DNA of 64,000 nt from positions 10,823,511 to 10,887,510 of the forward strand of contig JACBWW010000015.1 in assembly GCA_020086605.1 (NCBI GenBank), in the 5' to 3' direction. Below the pieces are notes generated by a model. That model was not told the origin of the DNA. It ran no database searches and saw nothing but the letters and a program-made list of their open reading frames with translations. The stretch comes from Lanius collurio (Eukaryota; Chordata; Aves; Passeriformes; Laniidae). Both the position numbers and the translations under genes were made by a program. Of the stretch, positions 1-14,845 are shown in pieces; the first letter of the stretch is position 1, and the number at the start of each line of letters is the position of its first letter.

Positions 1-3000
1 TAAAATTACACATAATGATTACATGAGTTTGAACATTTAACATTTCTGGCTACTCTGAGAGAAAAATGCAATTTCACAGCCCAACTTTTCGTTTATACTT
101 TGGCTTGTACACTCACAAGGGAGAAAACAGTTGCTCTGTAGCAGTTGTTTAGGTCCCCAACCATAATGTGACTCAAGATTTTGGAGAGTTATACAGAAGA
201 CTTTCAGGATTGCTTCAGCCTACACTAAATTACCAAAAACATCAAATGAAAGTAGCCACAAATGAGATAGCTCTGCCTCCTTTGCCAGAGAAATGACTCA
301 GGAACAGTGCCAAATTCAATCAGATAAAATAAATTTATGGTCCCCATCATTAGGGACTTGCAGTATGCAAGAATGTGACTTTCAAATATTTATTTCTGCA
401 TAGAAGTCATTGCTTTGAAATATAGCCAAGTCCAAATGTCTAAAAACACTATCAGGCTTTATATGTGAGTCTTCCTTGTATTCATTTTCTATATTTCCAT
501 TTTTCTTTGTTACCTTCTCATCTTCTCCACTCTACATATCACCAAAAGTAGCAAGTCAAAGTAGCTCAATAGAGGACATAGTCAAAAGAAATGTATTTAA
601 GTGCATTGGCAGGGATGATGCAAGTAAAATAATTTCTAGGCATTTTATTCTACATTTTCAGTTACAGAAACCTTAGAAGTACAGCAAACCAATTTTTCTT
701 TTTTAATTGACATATCTCTGTGAACATCTTTGATTTTAACTTTTATTTTGATTAGTGTTATACCAATAATTGGTTAGTGTCCTATCTCACCAATGCTATG
801 CTTGTCAATTCATTATGAGTTTGATGAGGTGCTACTACAAAACAGTAAATTTTCTGTTAATAAATTAAATGAATTACAGCACAAGAGGGTTTCACTGTAT
901 GGATGTACAGGTAGTTAGTAGCTTATTAAATCACTGGTTTTAAAAATTTTTTGGTGAGTCAAAAGAAGGCAGAAGGCACTTAGGGCACTAATAAAAACCT
1001 GCTAAGAAGACAGGTAGTTATGGCTAGATTCTTGCTGAGAATTTAAGGGTGGTTGCAAGAGTTGATGCAAAAAGTGAAGTGTTGCTTGAGAAAGCTTCTC
1101 ATCAACTCAGGGCAGGTATGTTCCACAAAATACCTCCAGTTTTGTGGACAGGGGGAAATTTATTTCCCTGGATACATGCTACATATCACTGCCATATTTT
1201 TCATATTTAGATGATTACATTCAAATTTCTTGTAAAACATTGCCTTCTCTTTATATGACAAGTATTTCTCCTGCAAGAAGGCTACAGAGTATAGTTATTT
1301 TTGTTAGTATTTTGAGACTCAATGCAGTTTATTTATTGATTAGGAGTCAAATTTAAAAAAAAAAAAAAGCAGGCTTTTTCCTGCTTCTGTGTGGCAAAAG
1401 AGCTACATATGTGAGCTTTTCTCATAAAATATGTATTGATAGAGTGTTGCAGATATTATACACATTATAAAATATTATTACATTGCAGTAGTGGAACTAC
1501 AATATTGTTTAACAAAAGGGAAGATAATGACTAGAGAAAATATATCCAGTGCCCATTTTAAAGTGCTTAAGCACTATTTTGGAAAAACATTATGATCTTT
1601 ATCCTGATATGCTGCACAGTATGAATGTGCAAAGGAGTTATAAAACTTCTCCAGATTAGCAGCTAAGGGGATCCCTTAATGGCAGATTGATGGCAGAGAT
1701 GGCACTACAACATGCGCTTTGTGGCAATGAAATTTAAGTGAAGACTTGATGGCAGAGGCATTCCAGAGTGCCACTTCACTCTAGCTGACTTCTAGCCTGT
1801 GTAATGTTACTTTGGATACACTTAGAGAATGACAACATTATGATGGTATCAAGATAAGAATAACTGAAAGTTGGCATGAAACCTTTGCCCCTACTGCATA
1901 AAGTCAAAATGTGTTGAAGCTGTTTCTCAATTTATTTTGACTTTGCAATGGAAACACAGTAGAACTGAGTCAAAATTCTAAGCTATTCTCAGAACTTTTA
2001 CCAAAACAATATTACTTAAAATTTTGTGCTTAAAACATCCTGTTAAAATTACCAACTTCACATTGGAGAGAATCATAATAGTGATGAAAATGTAATCTAA
2101 ATGCAGGATTGAGAAGTAAATTAAACTATGCAGAATAATCTAGAGGATTAACAGGTTGTTTTCTCATTTAATTTTTGTAATCTGCTACTGTATCATAACC
2201 TTCAACTGTCTCAATGATGTTATTATTTCATAACTCATCTAAAAGAAGCAAAGGTTAACTTGAAAATGTTGCTTAGAAAAATGAATTATATTTCTTTCTC
2301 AAGGATCTTGTCAGTGCTTTAACAGATTGTTAATCTCCTACTGCATATTTTCACATTTGATACACAATTATATTTACAAGCAGTGTGAATTCACTAGCTT
2401 TATGAAAATGATAGTTATTATGTATGAGGTTCTTCCCATCCCTCAGGACTGAAATGAAAGTGAGATACTGCATCTCCAAAGGCTTCCCCTTAGCAAACTT
2501 CATAAGTAAATACCGTAACAAAATGTTTGTTAAATAGGCACTAATGTATATTAAATCATATCTTACCTAGTCTGAAGAAAGCCTTAGCAAAACCTCCCAG
2601 GAAGGATGACCCAGCTCCTGAATTTCCAGTGTTAATCTAGAAGACCTTTATGTAGAGATGAATTTGCTCAGAATGTTTTTGGTTCTGTTTGTCTGAGACT
2701 GTAGACTTGTTGACACTAGAAAACTTCATATTCTTCTTATGGTTAATATTTCTTTTCATCAAAGTAACAAATAACATATTGTTCATATTGGATCAACTTG
2801 GAAAGTTTCTGACTGGACAGTTTCCAAAGTTGGATGTTTTCTGAGAGGAATATAGAGAGATCTGAATAAGAAACATTTCTACTTCCACAACACATATTTT
2901 GACACAAATCTTTCATAAAAATATTTCATTATTTCCATCATTGAGCAAAAATAAATATGAGCCATCACAAAAAATTACAGTCTCCTTTTCCAGTGAATGT

Positions 3001-3150
3001 CCTTGTGATGACTGAGCAGGTAGTTAAAAATAAAACCTCTTTGAACAGTTGTTAATAAAATCACTGTTGGTAGCAGGAAATAAAGTTTAATGTAACATCA
3101 CAGTTACATGAAATACTTACTATTTCTATTCTGTTCTTATAATTTTTTAA
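1..3150. other. AT-rich unique DNA, no gene seen
   Basis: No open frame here has a recognisable protein domain, and the short ones (at most 70 codons) look like chance. A poly-A run lies near 1355-1368. No dispersed repeat was recognised, so this is ordinary bird intergenic or intronic sequence. Confidence 0.6.
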
Positions 3151-3159
3151 TACAGTTTT

Positions 3160-3300
3160 CAAGAGTTGGTTGGATAAAACTCTGAGTAATCTGGTCTCAC
3201 CTCACAGCTGATACTGCCCTGAGTAGGAAATTGCATGAGGATGTCTCCTGAGGTCCTTTCCAATCTGCAATATCCCCCAATTATAATTCATGATTTCAAT
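3160..3300 (+). mobile_element. CR1 LINE 3'-end fragment
   Basis: The segment has the diverged 3' UTR pattern of chicken repeat 1: a stretch ending in a GAGGTCCTTTCCAATCTG-type motif followed by an AT-rich tail (AATTATAATTCATGATTTC) in the place of the usual ATTCTATGATTCT terminus. Only the last 140 bases or so are recognisable, which fits a strongly 5'-truncated LINE insertion. The match was made by eye against the known CR1 tail. Confidence 0.7.
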
Positions 3301-5835
3301 AATTTAAGAATTCAGGGAAAAAAATCGTTATTGTTCTAATACTAGTATTCTCTTCAGCAGAAAAGCTTCATCAGAGGGAAAAGCACAGCTGTGTGGAAAG
3401 ACAGTAAATTAAAATTCTGCTACAAAGTTTAGCAAATACTAAAGTTAATGGGGCATATTTTGAAATTGCTTAAAATCCATCCATCATCACCATAATAGTT
3501 AAAATAGGCAGAGGATAAGTTTCAACTTGGTGAGATTTCAGAGGCCCAGCTAGAGGGCAAATCTTAGCCCATGGAAATGTCCCCTTCTTCCTTTGGAAGG
3601 AAAGCAGTTGAGCTTTCTTGCTCAACAATAACCTCATTAATAGAACTCCACAGTGAGAAACTTGCTTGTGCACTGATAAAGATAATGTAAATGGGGAAAT
3701 GAGGCTGTCCATGGAAATGCTTTCACATCTTGTATAAACACGACTCATAAAGGTCTATCACTGTTTCCCAGTGAAAGGACTATTCTGTTTTGCCTCCTAC
3801 CTGCTTCTATTTCTCCATGTTCCTCTTGATGTTAAAGAGTAAAGTTAAAGGAGATAAATCATCTATGTTTCTACTTCTAGATTTTTCTTGTTTGGGGGCT
3901 TCCTGAGCTTGCATTACAAATTCATGAAATCTGAAAGGGGTTCTTCTGCTTCCCCTTCTTTCCGAGTCCATCCATGCATCCTCACACATGGATTTTGGCT
4001 GCTTCTATTGCCACATTCATTTTGGAAAATGACAACCTGCACCCACCTTATAGTAAAAGACAAAAAATGACATGCATATATTTATCAGTATAAATATGGG
4101 TTTTCTGAATTCAGTAGTAACAATATCTGTCAATAGTGATATTACTGCAAAGGACTCTGCAGTACAATTCAGCATGTGTCTGGTGAGGAACAAAGGGGAA
4201 AAGATTTGATTTTCATCTTAATACTTTGCAGCAGCCCACAGTTTACTCCACAGCCCTAAAAAACTTCACATTATTCAGCTCCTTTCTAAAAAGCTCAAAT
4301 ATGAGTCAGGTTCAAAGCAATACTGGATGAGAGAGAGAGAAAACCAACAGATTCTACCACATCCAGATTATTATATCCCAAATTATCTTTGATTTTGAAT
4401 ACCAGCATCTGTTCTTGCCATGTCAATAGGTCACTCTAAAAGGCTCCTGACTGAAACATTTATATCAACCATTTTTATTTCCCCTGGGAATGAGTCACAA
4501 GCTGGTGGTGAAAACTGGTGTATTTCCATTGATTTTAATGGAGCTATTCCAGTTGGCATCATCTAAAAATTTCATGCCTTCCACACTGCATATGACTTAA
4601 TTCATTATGAAAGCAAAACCTTGTGGGAAGAAGCCATGCCTCTCTGCTCCACTGTCTCATTACTAGCACTTGCAGAAGATTAGATTTTAGAATTCATGAC
4701 AAGCTTAGCTCTTCAAAAGGAAAAAGAAGTTAAAATAGTAGTACCAAAAACAAAAAGAAAAAGAAATTTATTTTCCAAGGTGACCTATACCATAAAGCAT
4801 TAAAGAGGAGTGAAAAATAACTTGAAAGGACCTGTACAGAAGCCCAAATTTTACTCTTCATTTTTAGGTGATCCTCAAAGTTGTAAGATTAGTCTGAAAT
4901 GGTAAAGAAATTTAGACTTTTTTGGACCTTTGGAAAATTTCTCATAACATTTTTTTCTGATTATGACTATTCATGTAGAATTTATTATTTTGGAAAGCCT
5001 TTAAATCTGATACAGATCTTGGACCCAAATCTAAGAGAGATTTAAATTCCACAACATTGAAATATCAAATTTTTCTTGTTTGCTGATATTAATGAGGATA
5101 TACCTCTGGCTTACTTTCATAAATTCAACTTCAGAAGTATATAGAGAAAGAGGAGTCTCAAAACACACAAAAACCACAGAGCACTGCTGGAAGCCAGCTC
5201 CATATAATGTTTGCAAAGGAAATGGACTAGATAGTGGAAAAGGTACTCTGCAGCCCAGAACACAGGCTACAGTGAGGGATAAATTTCTGTCTATGTTCTA
5301 ACTACTTGAAGCAAAATCAATGAACAGATTTGGAGACTGGAGACCCTCTAATACAGCAAACACCCCTCTTTAAGGATGCATTTATGTTCACATTCACTCC
5401 AAATCCTTTCTTTCCCTGTAACTTCTCCTGACATCTTCCTCTTTTCCCTCTTCCCCTTACACACACACTTAGGAACTCAAAGTACAAAGCACTGGTCCTA
5501 TAAGGCTACTTCCACCAAGTTAATCAGATATAGATCTGATACACAGAGGGTGTGAAACTCTTCAGTGTCCCATCCACAAGATTTTAAATACCCCTCAATG
5601 CACAACTTATGCCTCAGTATCTGACCAGAGAATGCAGCCCTTAATATAAAAGATCAAAAGCCTTTGAAATGAAGGCACACCAGAGGAGGAAGGCTGCAGT
5701 GATTAAGGATACTGCCTAGGTTTAAAAGTTCTGCAACTTTCCAACTAAACTCCCTTGATGTTCCCTGAAAGAAGATAATATAAAACACTACAGAGTAAAA
5801 AAAGTCTGACAGAAAGGAAAACTTCTTTCCCTCAA
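3301..5835. other. AT-rich unique DNA, no gene seen
   Basis: No coding frame or repeat family was recognised. A short GA microsatellite lies near 4329-4342. Confidence 0.55.
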
Positions 5836-5935
5836 ATCATAGACTGTGTTGTGTTGGAAGGGACTGTGAATATCATATCATCTAGTTGTAAACCCCTTCC
5901 CATGAGAGTTTAATCTAGGGCAGAGAACTAGAGAC
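5836..5935 (-). mobile_element. CR1 LINE 3'-end fragment, reverse orientation
   Basis: The plus strand opens with AATCATAGACTGTGTTGTGT, then TTGGAAGGGACTGTGAATAT, then CATCTAGTTG. This is the reverse complement of the CR1 3' terminus, whose consensus pattern is ATCATAGAATGGTTTGGGTTGGAAGGGACC...CATCTAGT. Similarity fades after about 5935. The LINE 3' end is therefore at the low coordinate. Confidence 0.75.
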
Positions 5936-7765
5936 TGTCACACCAACCAGCTGCATGCCACTAAAGGGTCTAAAAGTGTCTGCAGTGAGAGGCTTCCCTG
6001 GCATCCATCCTTGCCAGCTGCCCATCAGAGGAAAGCAGAGCCCTTATCCTAGCCACCATCCCAGTACTTCTCCCCAAACCATGACACTTATCAAAGGAGA
6101 GGATACTCTTTCTAACTGGGCCAGAAAACTTCAAAGACAGCAGTAATTGAATTCAACACTGATATGAAGGGAGAGAATAAAAAGATTGATCATATCTCCT
6201 TTCAATTTCTGTGTGGTACTCATATTCAGGGTTTGTGTCTTCCAAACTTGCTGACAATGAAGACCTAGAAAAGGAGGAAATAAAAAATGTCAAGGACTCA
6301 ATGTGCCATTACAGTCAAGAAATTACCACATATCCATCCAAAATGTCATCTCATCCAGAATATTTTGTGCAACATTGATCACAAGGTTTCAAAAAAAGTG
6401 TTAAACTGGCGGTGATTCAGAAAAGGAAGCTCAAGTCTCTGAAAAAAAAAAGTCCAGAGAAATTAACAAAGGGGTGGAAAAACACTCATTTTACTTAAAA
6501 AGGTGATACAAAAAGGTTACTCTTTGTTTTAATGTAAGCCCATCAGTATAAAAACACATGCACTGATAGTCTGGAAATGGTTGGGAGTTTCACATCTCCA
6601 TTTCTTGTAATAAACAGGCATGAAAGAATTCAATTAAAGGATGATAAATTAATAAAAAAAAAAAAATAATTTCCACACAGCAGAATAGAATTCACTGTTC
6701 CTGGAAGCTACTGAGGCCAAAATCTTAGAGATCCAAAAAGAACATCTATCTCTAATCAACATCCAGAATTCTTACGAGTGTCAATAAACTTTGTTTGGGT
6801 TTTGGAATATGTACAAAACTGCAGGAGTAAGGCTGAGAGATTTCTATCCAGCAGAAGTTTAAGACTTAGAGGAACAGAAAGGAAAAGAGAAAATTTTTCT
6901 TGATTAAACAACCAAGAAATTCTCTTTTTATTTCTGTAGCTACAGATACAGTAAATAAGATCCTTCCTAAGATCAGAATAAAAATACTGGGGAAGTTAGA
7001 CTTCTGGTCTACTCAATCCAGTATCACAATTCCTAAAAAAAGGAGATTAAATTTATCTAGAATAGATTAGTGATGTTACATTTTTCGACAGAAATATATC
7101 AATAGAAACAGTATCTTTCAAACAACCCTACTGCAAAAATATACAGGTAATAAACAATATGTTCTCTTGCTTATGTGATGTTTCATTTTTTTTATTAAGC
7201 AATACTTTTTATGTTATTTCATTCTAGCACCTTCAGGTACAATTGTTTTGGGATTATTTATTTATTCTGTATTTGAGTTTAACTTGTATACTTTACCACA
7301 GCTCTGTTGGACCCAAACTTTATCCTAAAATGTAGCTTGGTGTATGATTAGTAAATTATAATTCATGATGCATACTTTATTGCACATACTCATCTATACC
7401 TTGCAGATATCGGACTTTTCATTGTTTTAATGGCAACATAGTTATTTAATAAAAAAGAAAGAGATGTCTTTTAGTAAGTAAATGAAACATTTATGACCTC
7501 ACTTTCAAAAGATATATCCAAATAAATATGAAGAATGGAACAATAAAGTATCATGAATTCCATATTACAGTATGCCTGTGATAAACAAGGTTAACCAGAC
7601 AGTTGAAAACACTATGTTCATACTCTTCAAAATTGAGTGTTTTTATATACTGATTCATTTTAATGAAATGTAAATTAAAAGTCTTATTTTCCCATTTGCT
7701 AGTACATCATTAAAGCATTTTTCACATGGCCATTATAGCCTTTTATTTCCTTTTTATTAAATCAT
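5936..7765. other. AT-rich unique DNA, no gene seen
   Basis: Nothing recognisable apart from poly-A runs (about 6655-6666) and short chance frames. The CR1 copy on the left and the one starting near 7770 are in opposite orientations, so they are separate insertions. Confidence 0.55.
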
Positions 7766-7769
7766 TCAT

Positions 7770-8236
7770 TCTTTATCTGGGTCCAGTGGAGAGCAACAAG
7801 GATAATTGGGAGACAGGAGCATCTCTCTTATGAGGAAAGGCTGAGGGAGCTGGGCCTGTTCAGCCATGAAAAGAGACACCTGAGAGGGGACCTCATCAAT
7901 GTCTGTCGGTGTCTGAAGGGAGGGTGCCAGAGGATGGAGCCAGGCTCTGCTCGGGGGTGCCAACAACAGGACAAGAGGCAATGGGCAGAAACTGATGCCC
8001 AGGAAGTTCCACCTGAATATGAAGAAAAACTTTTTTACTGTGCAGGTGAGCAAGCACTGGAACAGATTGCCCAGAGAGGTGGTGGACTCTCCCTCACTGG
8101 AGATACACAAGAACTCTCTGGAAATAATCCTGTGCTGGGCACTCTGGGATGACCCTGCTTGAGAAGGGAGGCTGGACCGGATCCAGCCAGAATGTGGTGC
8201 CTTCTAATCTTATCCATTCTGTGAATATATCTGGTT
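7770..8236 (+). mobile_element. CR1 LINE 3' fragment including ORF2 C-terminal coding remnant
   Basis: The segment runs through the well-known CR1 order: GTCCAGTGGAGAGCAACAAGG, a CTTATGAGGAAAGGCTGAGG block, GACCTCATCAATGTCT, the GGATGGAGCCAGGCTCTGCT block, a stretch coding for the end of the reverse-transcriptase protein (about 7985-8100; in pieces it gives the [11 protein letters not shown] and [13 protein letters not shown] type motif), then the 3' UTR ending near CCATTCTGTGAATAT. The frame is interrupted, so this is a dead, 5'-truncated copy. The open frames read on either strand across it are by-products of the repeat. Confidence 0.93.
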
Positions 8237-11200
8237 TTCAACAAGTTTATTTTATTCAGTTTCTATATTTTGCTTACACATGTCCAAATTGGTTTTGCTA
8301 CTAAAAAAAGACATAAAATAAGACCCACTGCACTAAATCTCCCAATATTTTTTTCTTCTTATCATTATTATTATTCCTGAATTAAAGTTAATTTCTTAGA
8401 TGGAAGAAGAAAATATCAGTGATTGGTAAGATTTTTTATAACCTGTAAAGTCTTATAAAATTAAGCCATTGTTTTTCAAAAAAAAAATTAGAAGAAAATA
8501 ATTAGCAACCATTTTTATGAAGCTTTACTCTTTATAGACCCTATTTGAAATCAGCTAAAATGAAACAATCTTCCTGTGCAGCTGTTATTACATAGAATCA
8601 AAACCTTTCTTACATTAACATTTAAGTGGGCCCAGTTCTGACTTTATTTCATACTACATTTGTAAATGTTTGATAAAGTGGCCTCACTAACTTATTTCCT
8701 GAATGAAATATAATAAAGATTTGAAATAAATAAACAAAAAGGCAGAGCATCTAACGACCTATTTTAATTTCCTTTTTTAAGTAGGCAAAGCAATCTCAAA
8801 GACTTGAGTGGGGATTAGAAACACAGGGGTATTTTCTCACTTTTTCACTGTCAACTTACAACATAAAAAAAAAAAAGCAAACCAAGAACATTTCCTAAAT
8901 GATATAGTATTGTTAATGTTAATTTTTACAATTAAATATTTTAAAGGGTTTAATTTTGAAAATATTATGCATGATATATGCTAGTCTCTGAAAAATTAAA
9001 CATGGAAAATTGAATTCAGATATATTTGTTTACCAGTATTTTCAAATGTTTTTACATAGATACATAACAAATCTGCATTGTATTCACTGATTTTATCCAG
9101 AATCCCACCCTGCACTGTCTCTGGATGAGCATGAGAGTTTCAAATGATTTAGTCACACTCACATGATGAGAGTTACAAAGTAATGAAAGGATGTCAGCAT
9201 CTCACAATAGCTGTAAATGAGCCTACACTGGACTATTGAAAAAATCTGCATCTTACTCTAATCAGTTGCAAAATTTTCAGTGTGGTAATGAGACCACAAT
9301 CTTCAACAGTGCAACACATACATTACACAGAGAGGAATAATATGAAATTTGCATAAATTGGGCTTATTCAATTTTGTTCATATTATGTCGAAAATTATTT
9401 CAAAGATATCTTTCTAAAGATGCCTACCTGTTCTTGTTAAATAGTATTTTTGTCTTCGAGTGTCATTCTTCCTTGGTAGACCTTCCTGAGACCTTATTTT
9501 TCACCCATGTTGCTACCCAAATGAACCATTCAAATTATAAACTGAACCTGAGCAGCTCAGGTTTCTGCAACTGTGAAAGAAATATGCTCGGTACAAAAAT
9601 AACTCCCTCAGAAATTAATCACACCTACTTATGTTCCACCTCCATCTAAAACTCCCATTTTCCTACAAATGAACACTCAGCAATTTAAGTACAAAAAAAA
9701 TAAACAGACATCAGGATGCTCCCACACTAGTAGGATTTCTGTTCAGAATACTCAGCATTGTGTAGCTAAATCATCTTTTACTATGCACTTGAGCCAGATT
9801 ATGAACATACAAACTTATTCATTATTACACTGCAGGTATAAGAGAGGACAAGACTTTCTTTGGGGTGGGACTACACCAGAGTTCCTGCCTTGTTCAGCAC
9901 CAAAGCACCCCACATCACACTCAGAGAGAGCAAGATCTCTCTGAGCAAATTTGGCAAGGGCTTCTCAACCTCTGCAGAGGAAGAAGCATTTCTGTGACCA
10001 CAGGAGGCTCAAAGGGCTTTCAGATTTCACAAATCTTCTGATCATTCCTGCTACAGATACAGAAAAGAGCTATAGATATCACAGAGAAATAGATACTGTG
10101 GGAGAGAAGAACCAGAATTTTTAGCCTGCCAAAAGTCCAAGGCTTGATATGATTGCCCTCTGCAGACATATCAAGAGACACTGTATCAAAAAGAGAAAAA
10201 CATAATTTCATTTCAAGGATAATGTGACACAAGAACAAATGACCATAAATTGGGCATGAAGAACTGAAATCCTTCTGGAAATTCAAAGCAAGGGCCGTAT
10301 TACCAAAATACTGAGAACCTCAAACATCAGATTGTTTTAAATGTGGACTTTAATAAAACTAATAATGGCATTGCATGATGCAATTTCAAGAAAGAGGAGG
10401 AAAGGAGGAAGGGAGGGCTTAGCTAACCAGGATATCAGAATATAAATAGGAACATCTGATATTTTCTTGTTTGCCTCACAAACTGCAACAATTAAAGTTG
10501 CTGATTCAGGCAAATTCGATCCAGCTTGCTTAAGACACCACTGCTGCAATTCATCTGTCAGTGCCCTATTCTGATGTGCATCATCTTCATCTTTTCAAGG
10601 AATATGCTGCACAAGAAGGACTCATATTTCCATTCTGCTATCATTAACTGCCAAGTAATATAAAAAGCTAGGCCTACTTTACTCTATAGTTTACAAAAAA
10701 AGCCTATGAAGGCAAAAAAAGTAGCAATATGTCACTATGTTCTTAAGAGAAGGAAATAAGAGATGTCACTATCCTTGATGGCAATGCAGTACAGAAAGAT
10801 TTGGAGTTTTGAGGAATTACATTTAAAACTACAAGGGGTTTCTATAGTAAGTTTGTTTTGTAAGTGTGTCACTCCAAGCTTTGTCTTCTGAGGTGATGTT
10901 TGAACCCATTTTTTTAAATGAGTATAAGGTAAGACGTTTTATAAATAGGTAATATAGATAATCCAAGCTTTATATAATTTCTATAGACTAATATTGAAAA
11001 TTATACATCTTGCTCTCTAGTGTGTATTTTTTATAGGAAAGTTCAATATCTTTATGAAAGCATAAAGATGCACTTTTGGAAGCACTACAAATAACGTATA
11101 TAATTTTTGTGGAAATACAGCAGTCCTTCAGACAGCGTTCTAAAATAAAAATCTATTTTCTAGGGAATTAGGGTTTTTTTCCATAGAGCATGCTGTATAC

Positions 11201-14200
11201 AGATTTGGGGGTCAATCATTCTCAATCTTCATGGAAGAAATTGAAGACAGTTTGATGATCAAAATTAATTAAATGAGAAAGAAATTTTTGTAATACATGT
11301 AAAATTGAGGTCACAAAGGAAACATGTTAGAAATTGTCTATAAAATGAAAGTATAGGCATATATCAGGTATTACTAGAGACAGTCATTTTATTGATTGTC
11401 TTAATCACATCCAGAGAACAATTCCTAAATAGGTAATTAAAAGACACAAGAGACAGACCATTCCACTGTGCTCCTTGGCTCAGTCTCTGTACTCACTCTC
11501 TTACTGGTCTTTTGCCATGAGACAACCCTTGCTTTTGGCACCTCCAAAATTGCCATTTTAAAAATCACTGCATACAGTCATGATGACCCAAAGACATGAA
11601 AGCAAACAAGGATTTTTATGATTAAAAGGGGATGTGCTACAAAGGGAAAATAATGGAAATATCTTTGTTCAATAGCTGATGCCTATAAAGACACCTAACC
11701 CCGAGGAATAATTACATGGACATAAGTTGTGTAAACTCAGACAGACATATAGAAACAGGGATTTGTAAAATTTTATAATTACACAGAAAAGTCTTCTGAA
11801 AATTGTTTTTAAATCTCTGGACCAAATCTAGAAACAGATATGTTGGTAACATATATTAAAATCTCTGAAAAAATGAGACATTATAGTTGTTACTCAAATT
11901 GTATAATCTTCATGCAAATTTATAATCTAGTTTTGAAACTAGCATTCATTTTTATGGATACAAGTATTATTTATAATGTTTACTGACAAGTTGGAACATT
12001 AAAAGCACTTGGTACCATTTGTTTTTTTTATTCTCTAGGTTGAATAGTATAAAAAGAAATATTCTGCTTTTCCAGCAAATTTTAAATTCATTACAGCACC
12101 TTTTTAATACACCTTTGTTAAGGTGACACACATTTCATAGGGAATTAAATATGCCATTTGAAACTGTTCATTTTGTAGAATTATTGTTTTTACTGTTGAG
12201 ATGTCTTCTACCCTATCACCAAAAGGGATCTTTATGTTTTCTTTTGGTTGATTTGGGGGAATATGGGTTGAATTCACTCTGTCTCATATAAGACACTTGT
12301 CATCAAAAAAAAATCTCAATTGTTCCTTTAAAGTATATTTAAAAAGTGTGATTTGGGGGAATTTTAACTCTCTAGGGATATTGTCATTGTTCTGAATAGG
12401 AAATGGATAAGGGAGTGTCATTTACCCTCTTAAAAGAGAAAAAAAATACACAAAATCCATAAAGTATTGACAATTTCTATATTGATGAAGGAATATGTAC
12501 TTCACATACAAAGAAGCAAAGGTAAAGTAGCTTCAGATTCTTAACAGGATCAATGAACTATCAGTTACTGATCAAGCAGTAATAATTATCTCCAACCTAT
12601 TTTTATGAAGTGGATAATGGAACTGGGCGTCAGTATCCTATTTTGCAATCTTGGCTTAAAGATTTAAAATCAGTGTAACTTGTTAAGTGATGCAGGTTTT
12701 TGTGCTGAAGGAGCTAAGTATCATTATGACTTAACCACCAGTATTTCCATAACAATTTTCAGTGCTCAAAGCCATGTTGGCAAGTGTTTCAAACCACTTG
12801 TAGTTGGAGGTACTGCATTAGAAGAAAAGTTGTGAAGAGATGGCACAAGGAAAAACCTCGAGATGGTAAAAACAATAAACATTACATAAATTGAAAATCA
12901 ATCATTCAATTCGAAGAATATATTCAAATCAGACAAGTCTATAAAAAAGACCAATGCAAAAGCACCTGGAAATTACATAGCAAAAACCATTTTTCTGCTG
13001 ACAAAAGTCATGCAGTTCTCTTGGTGCTAAATTTTACATGCGAGGAGAAAAATAACGGAAGATTCATCCAAAAATACAATTCTTAAAGCATGAAAAATAA
13101 GTTAAGAATCCCAGATGATAATTGGGACAAAAGAAAAAAAAAAATTTTCATTGCTTAAAAATTCTATCTCTTAATGAGTCTATAAGTGTATTTTGGAAGA
13201 CAACAAGCTTTTAGAACCACTAATATAAATAAAAAAGTCAAAGTGCTACATGCCAGCAGTGGCTCAGAACACATCTCTGACTTTTTCCACCCTCATCTTT
13301 CCCCATCTTAAAGCATTTACTGACAGAGTACATGCCCCAGCTCTTCAGAGATCTCAGGAGCACATTAATAGCCAGTGTAACATCAGGAAGAAAAGTGCAC
13401 CTGTAAGAGCAGTATTCCTGTTTTGAGAGGTAAGAGATATGAAGGCGAGGTATGAAGGAGGTGTGTTCCTTGTGATGGAAGGAATATGCTCCTCCATTGT
13501 GGTACAATCTGACTTCATGAAAGTTCCAGCTCTTTCAGCTGATGATTAAGCTACTACAGAATTTCTCGCTTTAGTCAACCTTCTCTGCTTTTTGTCTCCT
13601 GCTTCCATCCACAGAAAAGGTTCTGATTGAGTAACTGACAGAACTCTGAATGAAGAAAAAAAACAATCTAAAAAGTAATGTATTGATTCATTCCCTCCTA
13701 TCAAAGATTTGGTTAATCTTGTATCATTTGACTTGTTTTAGCTAGAAATCCCCACTTTACCTAATATTTAGTGATGTTATACATTCATGTACTCATATCA
13801 CTTCGCAAGGTTTACAAAGTTCTTTACAAATTGAACGTATGCCATGCAAGAAGCTTTTCAGACCTCGGAACTGTAGCTAAGTCTAAGGTGAATTTCAGGG
13901 GCTGTAGTGATTTTACACGATATTTTATAATAGAAATCGAAGGTTGTATCTATTTTGAACTGCAGGTGAAGTTAAGTAAGGAGAAAATAATTATCCAATC
14001 TGGAATTGGAACAGAGTGCTAACAACTCCATTCTTGCAGAACAATACCGAAATGTTTTTAGTTTCATCACTCGTGAGAAATGCAATCACCTTTATAATAT
14101 GGAATCCTTTATTCACTGCTGAGCCATAAATTCAAAATTGACTTGAATCAGTACAGGGTTTTGTTAAAAAATGCTCAACAATTACCTCTAGATTTTCTTT

Positions 14201-14845
14201 CTGGTTTTCTTTCTTGGTTTTACCAGAGGGAAACATACATCTTTGATTTCTTTTTTTCTTTCCTTTTTCCCCAGGAACCAGCCTGTTTGATTACAAAACT
14301 GGAAAAATATAGTCCCAGATGGTTTTTGCCAGTGGTAAAACTATTTTAGATGCATCTCAGCAGTTGATTTCTGTTCTCTGCAGCAGCACTAACATTGCTT
14401 CTTTTCTGTCTTCAGAAAATTCCCAGGACCACATAGTCTCTGTACATGCTGTGTACGAGCAAAGACATGACTTATGTGTCTGTACTGACTTTTAGGGCTG
14501 TCATAAGGTTGCTGTGAACTGTGGACTCAGGATCTGACAGTAACTGTCCAAAATGCAGGATCAGGAGAAAAGCTAGAATTTAGGACTTTCACACACCCAA
14601 ATTAGCACAACGATCAACATGCAGATATACCCAGTTTGGCAAGGTAGAGAACTGGAGGGTTGGCCTGCTGACAGCTCAGTTGTAAAGATTTTTCTGCCCA
14701 AACGAGCAAATTCTCTGTACTCCTTATGAATTTCCACTTTTTTTTTTTTAATGTGAAAGGTATAAGTTGTTATTTTCTACAAACACTGTCATGTAAAAGA
14801 CCTTAGCTTTCCATGAAATAAATAATTATTTTTGTTTTCTTTTAG
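8237..14845. other. AT-rich unique DNA, no gene seen
   Basis: The longest frames (about 90 codons at 9374-9649, 9669-9944, 10020-10286 and 13238-13507) show no domain, signal peptide or family motif and have no supporting context. Simple ATT repeats occur near 8365-8376. Confidence 0.5.

Noticed and set aside
7766..8110. 114-codon minus-strand frame and plus-strand frame 7934-8152
   Set aside because: Both lie inside the CR1 copy and are frame by-products of the LINE.
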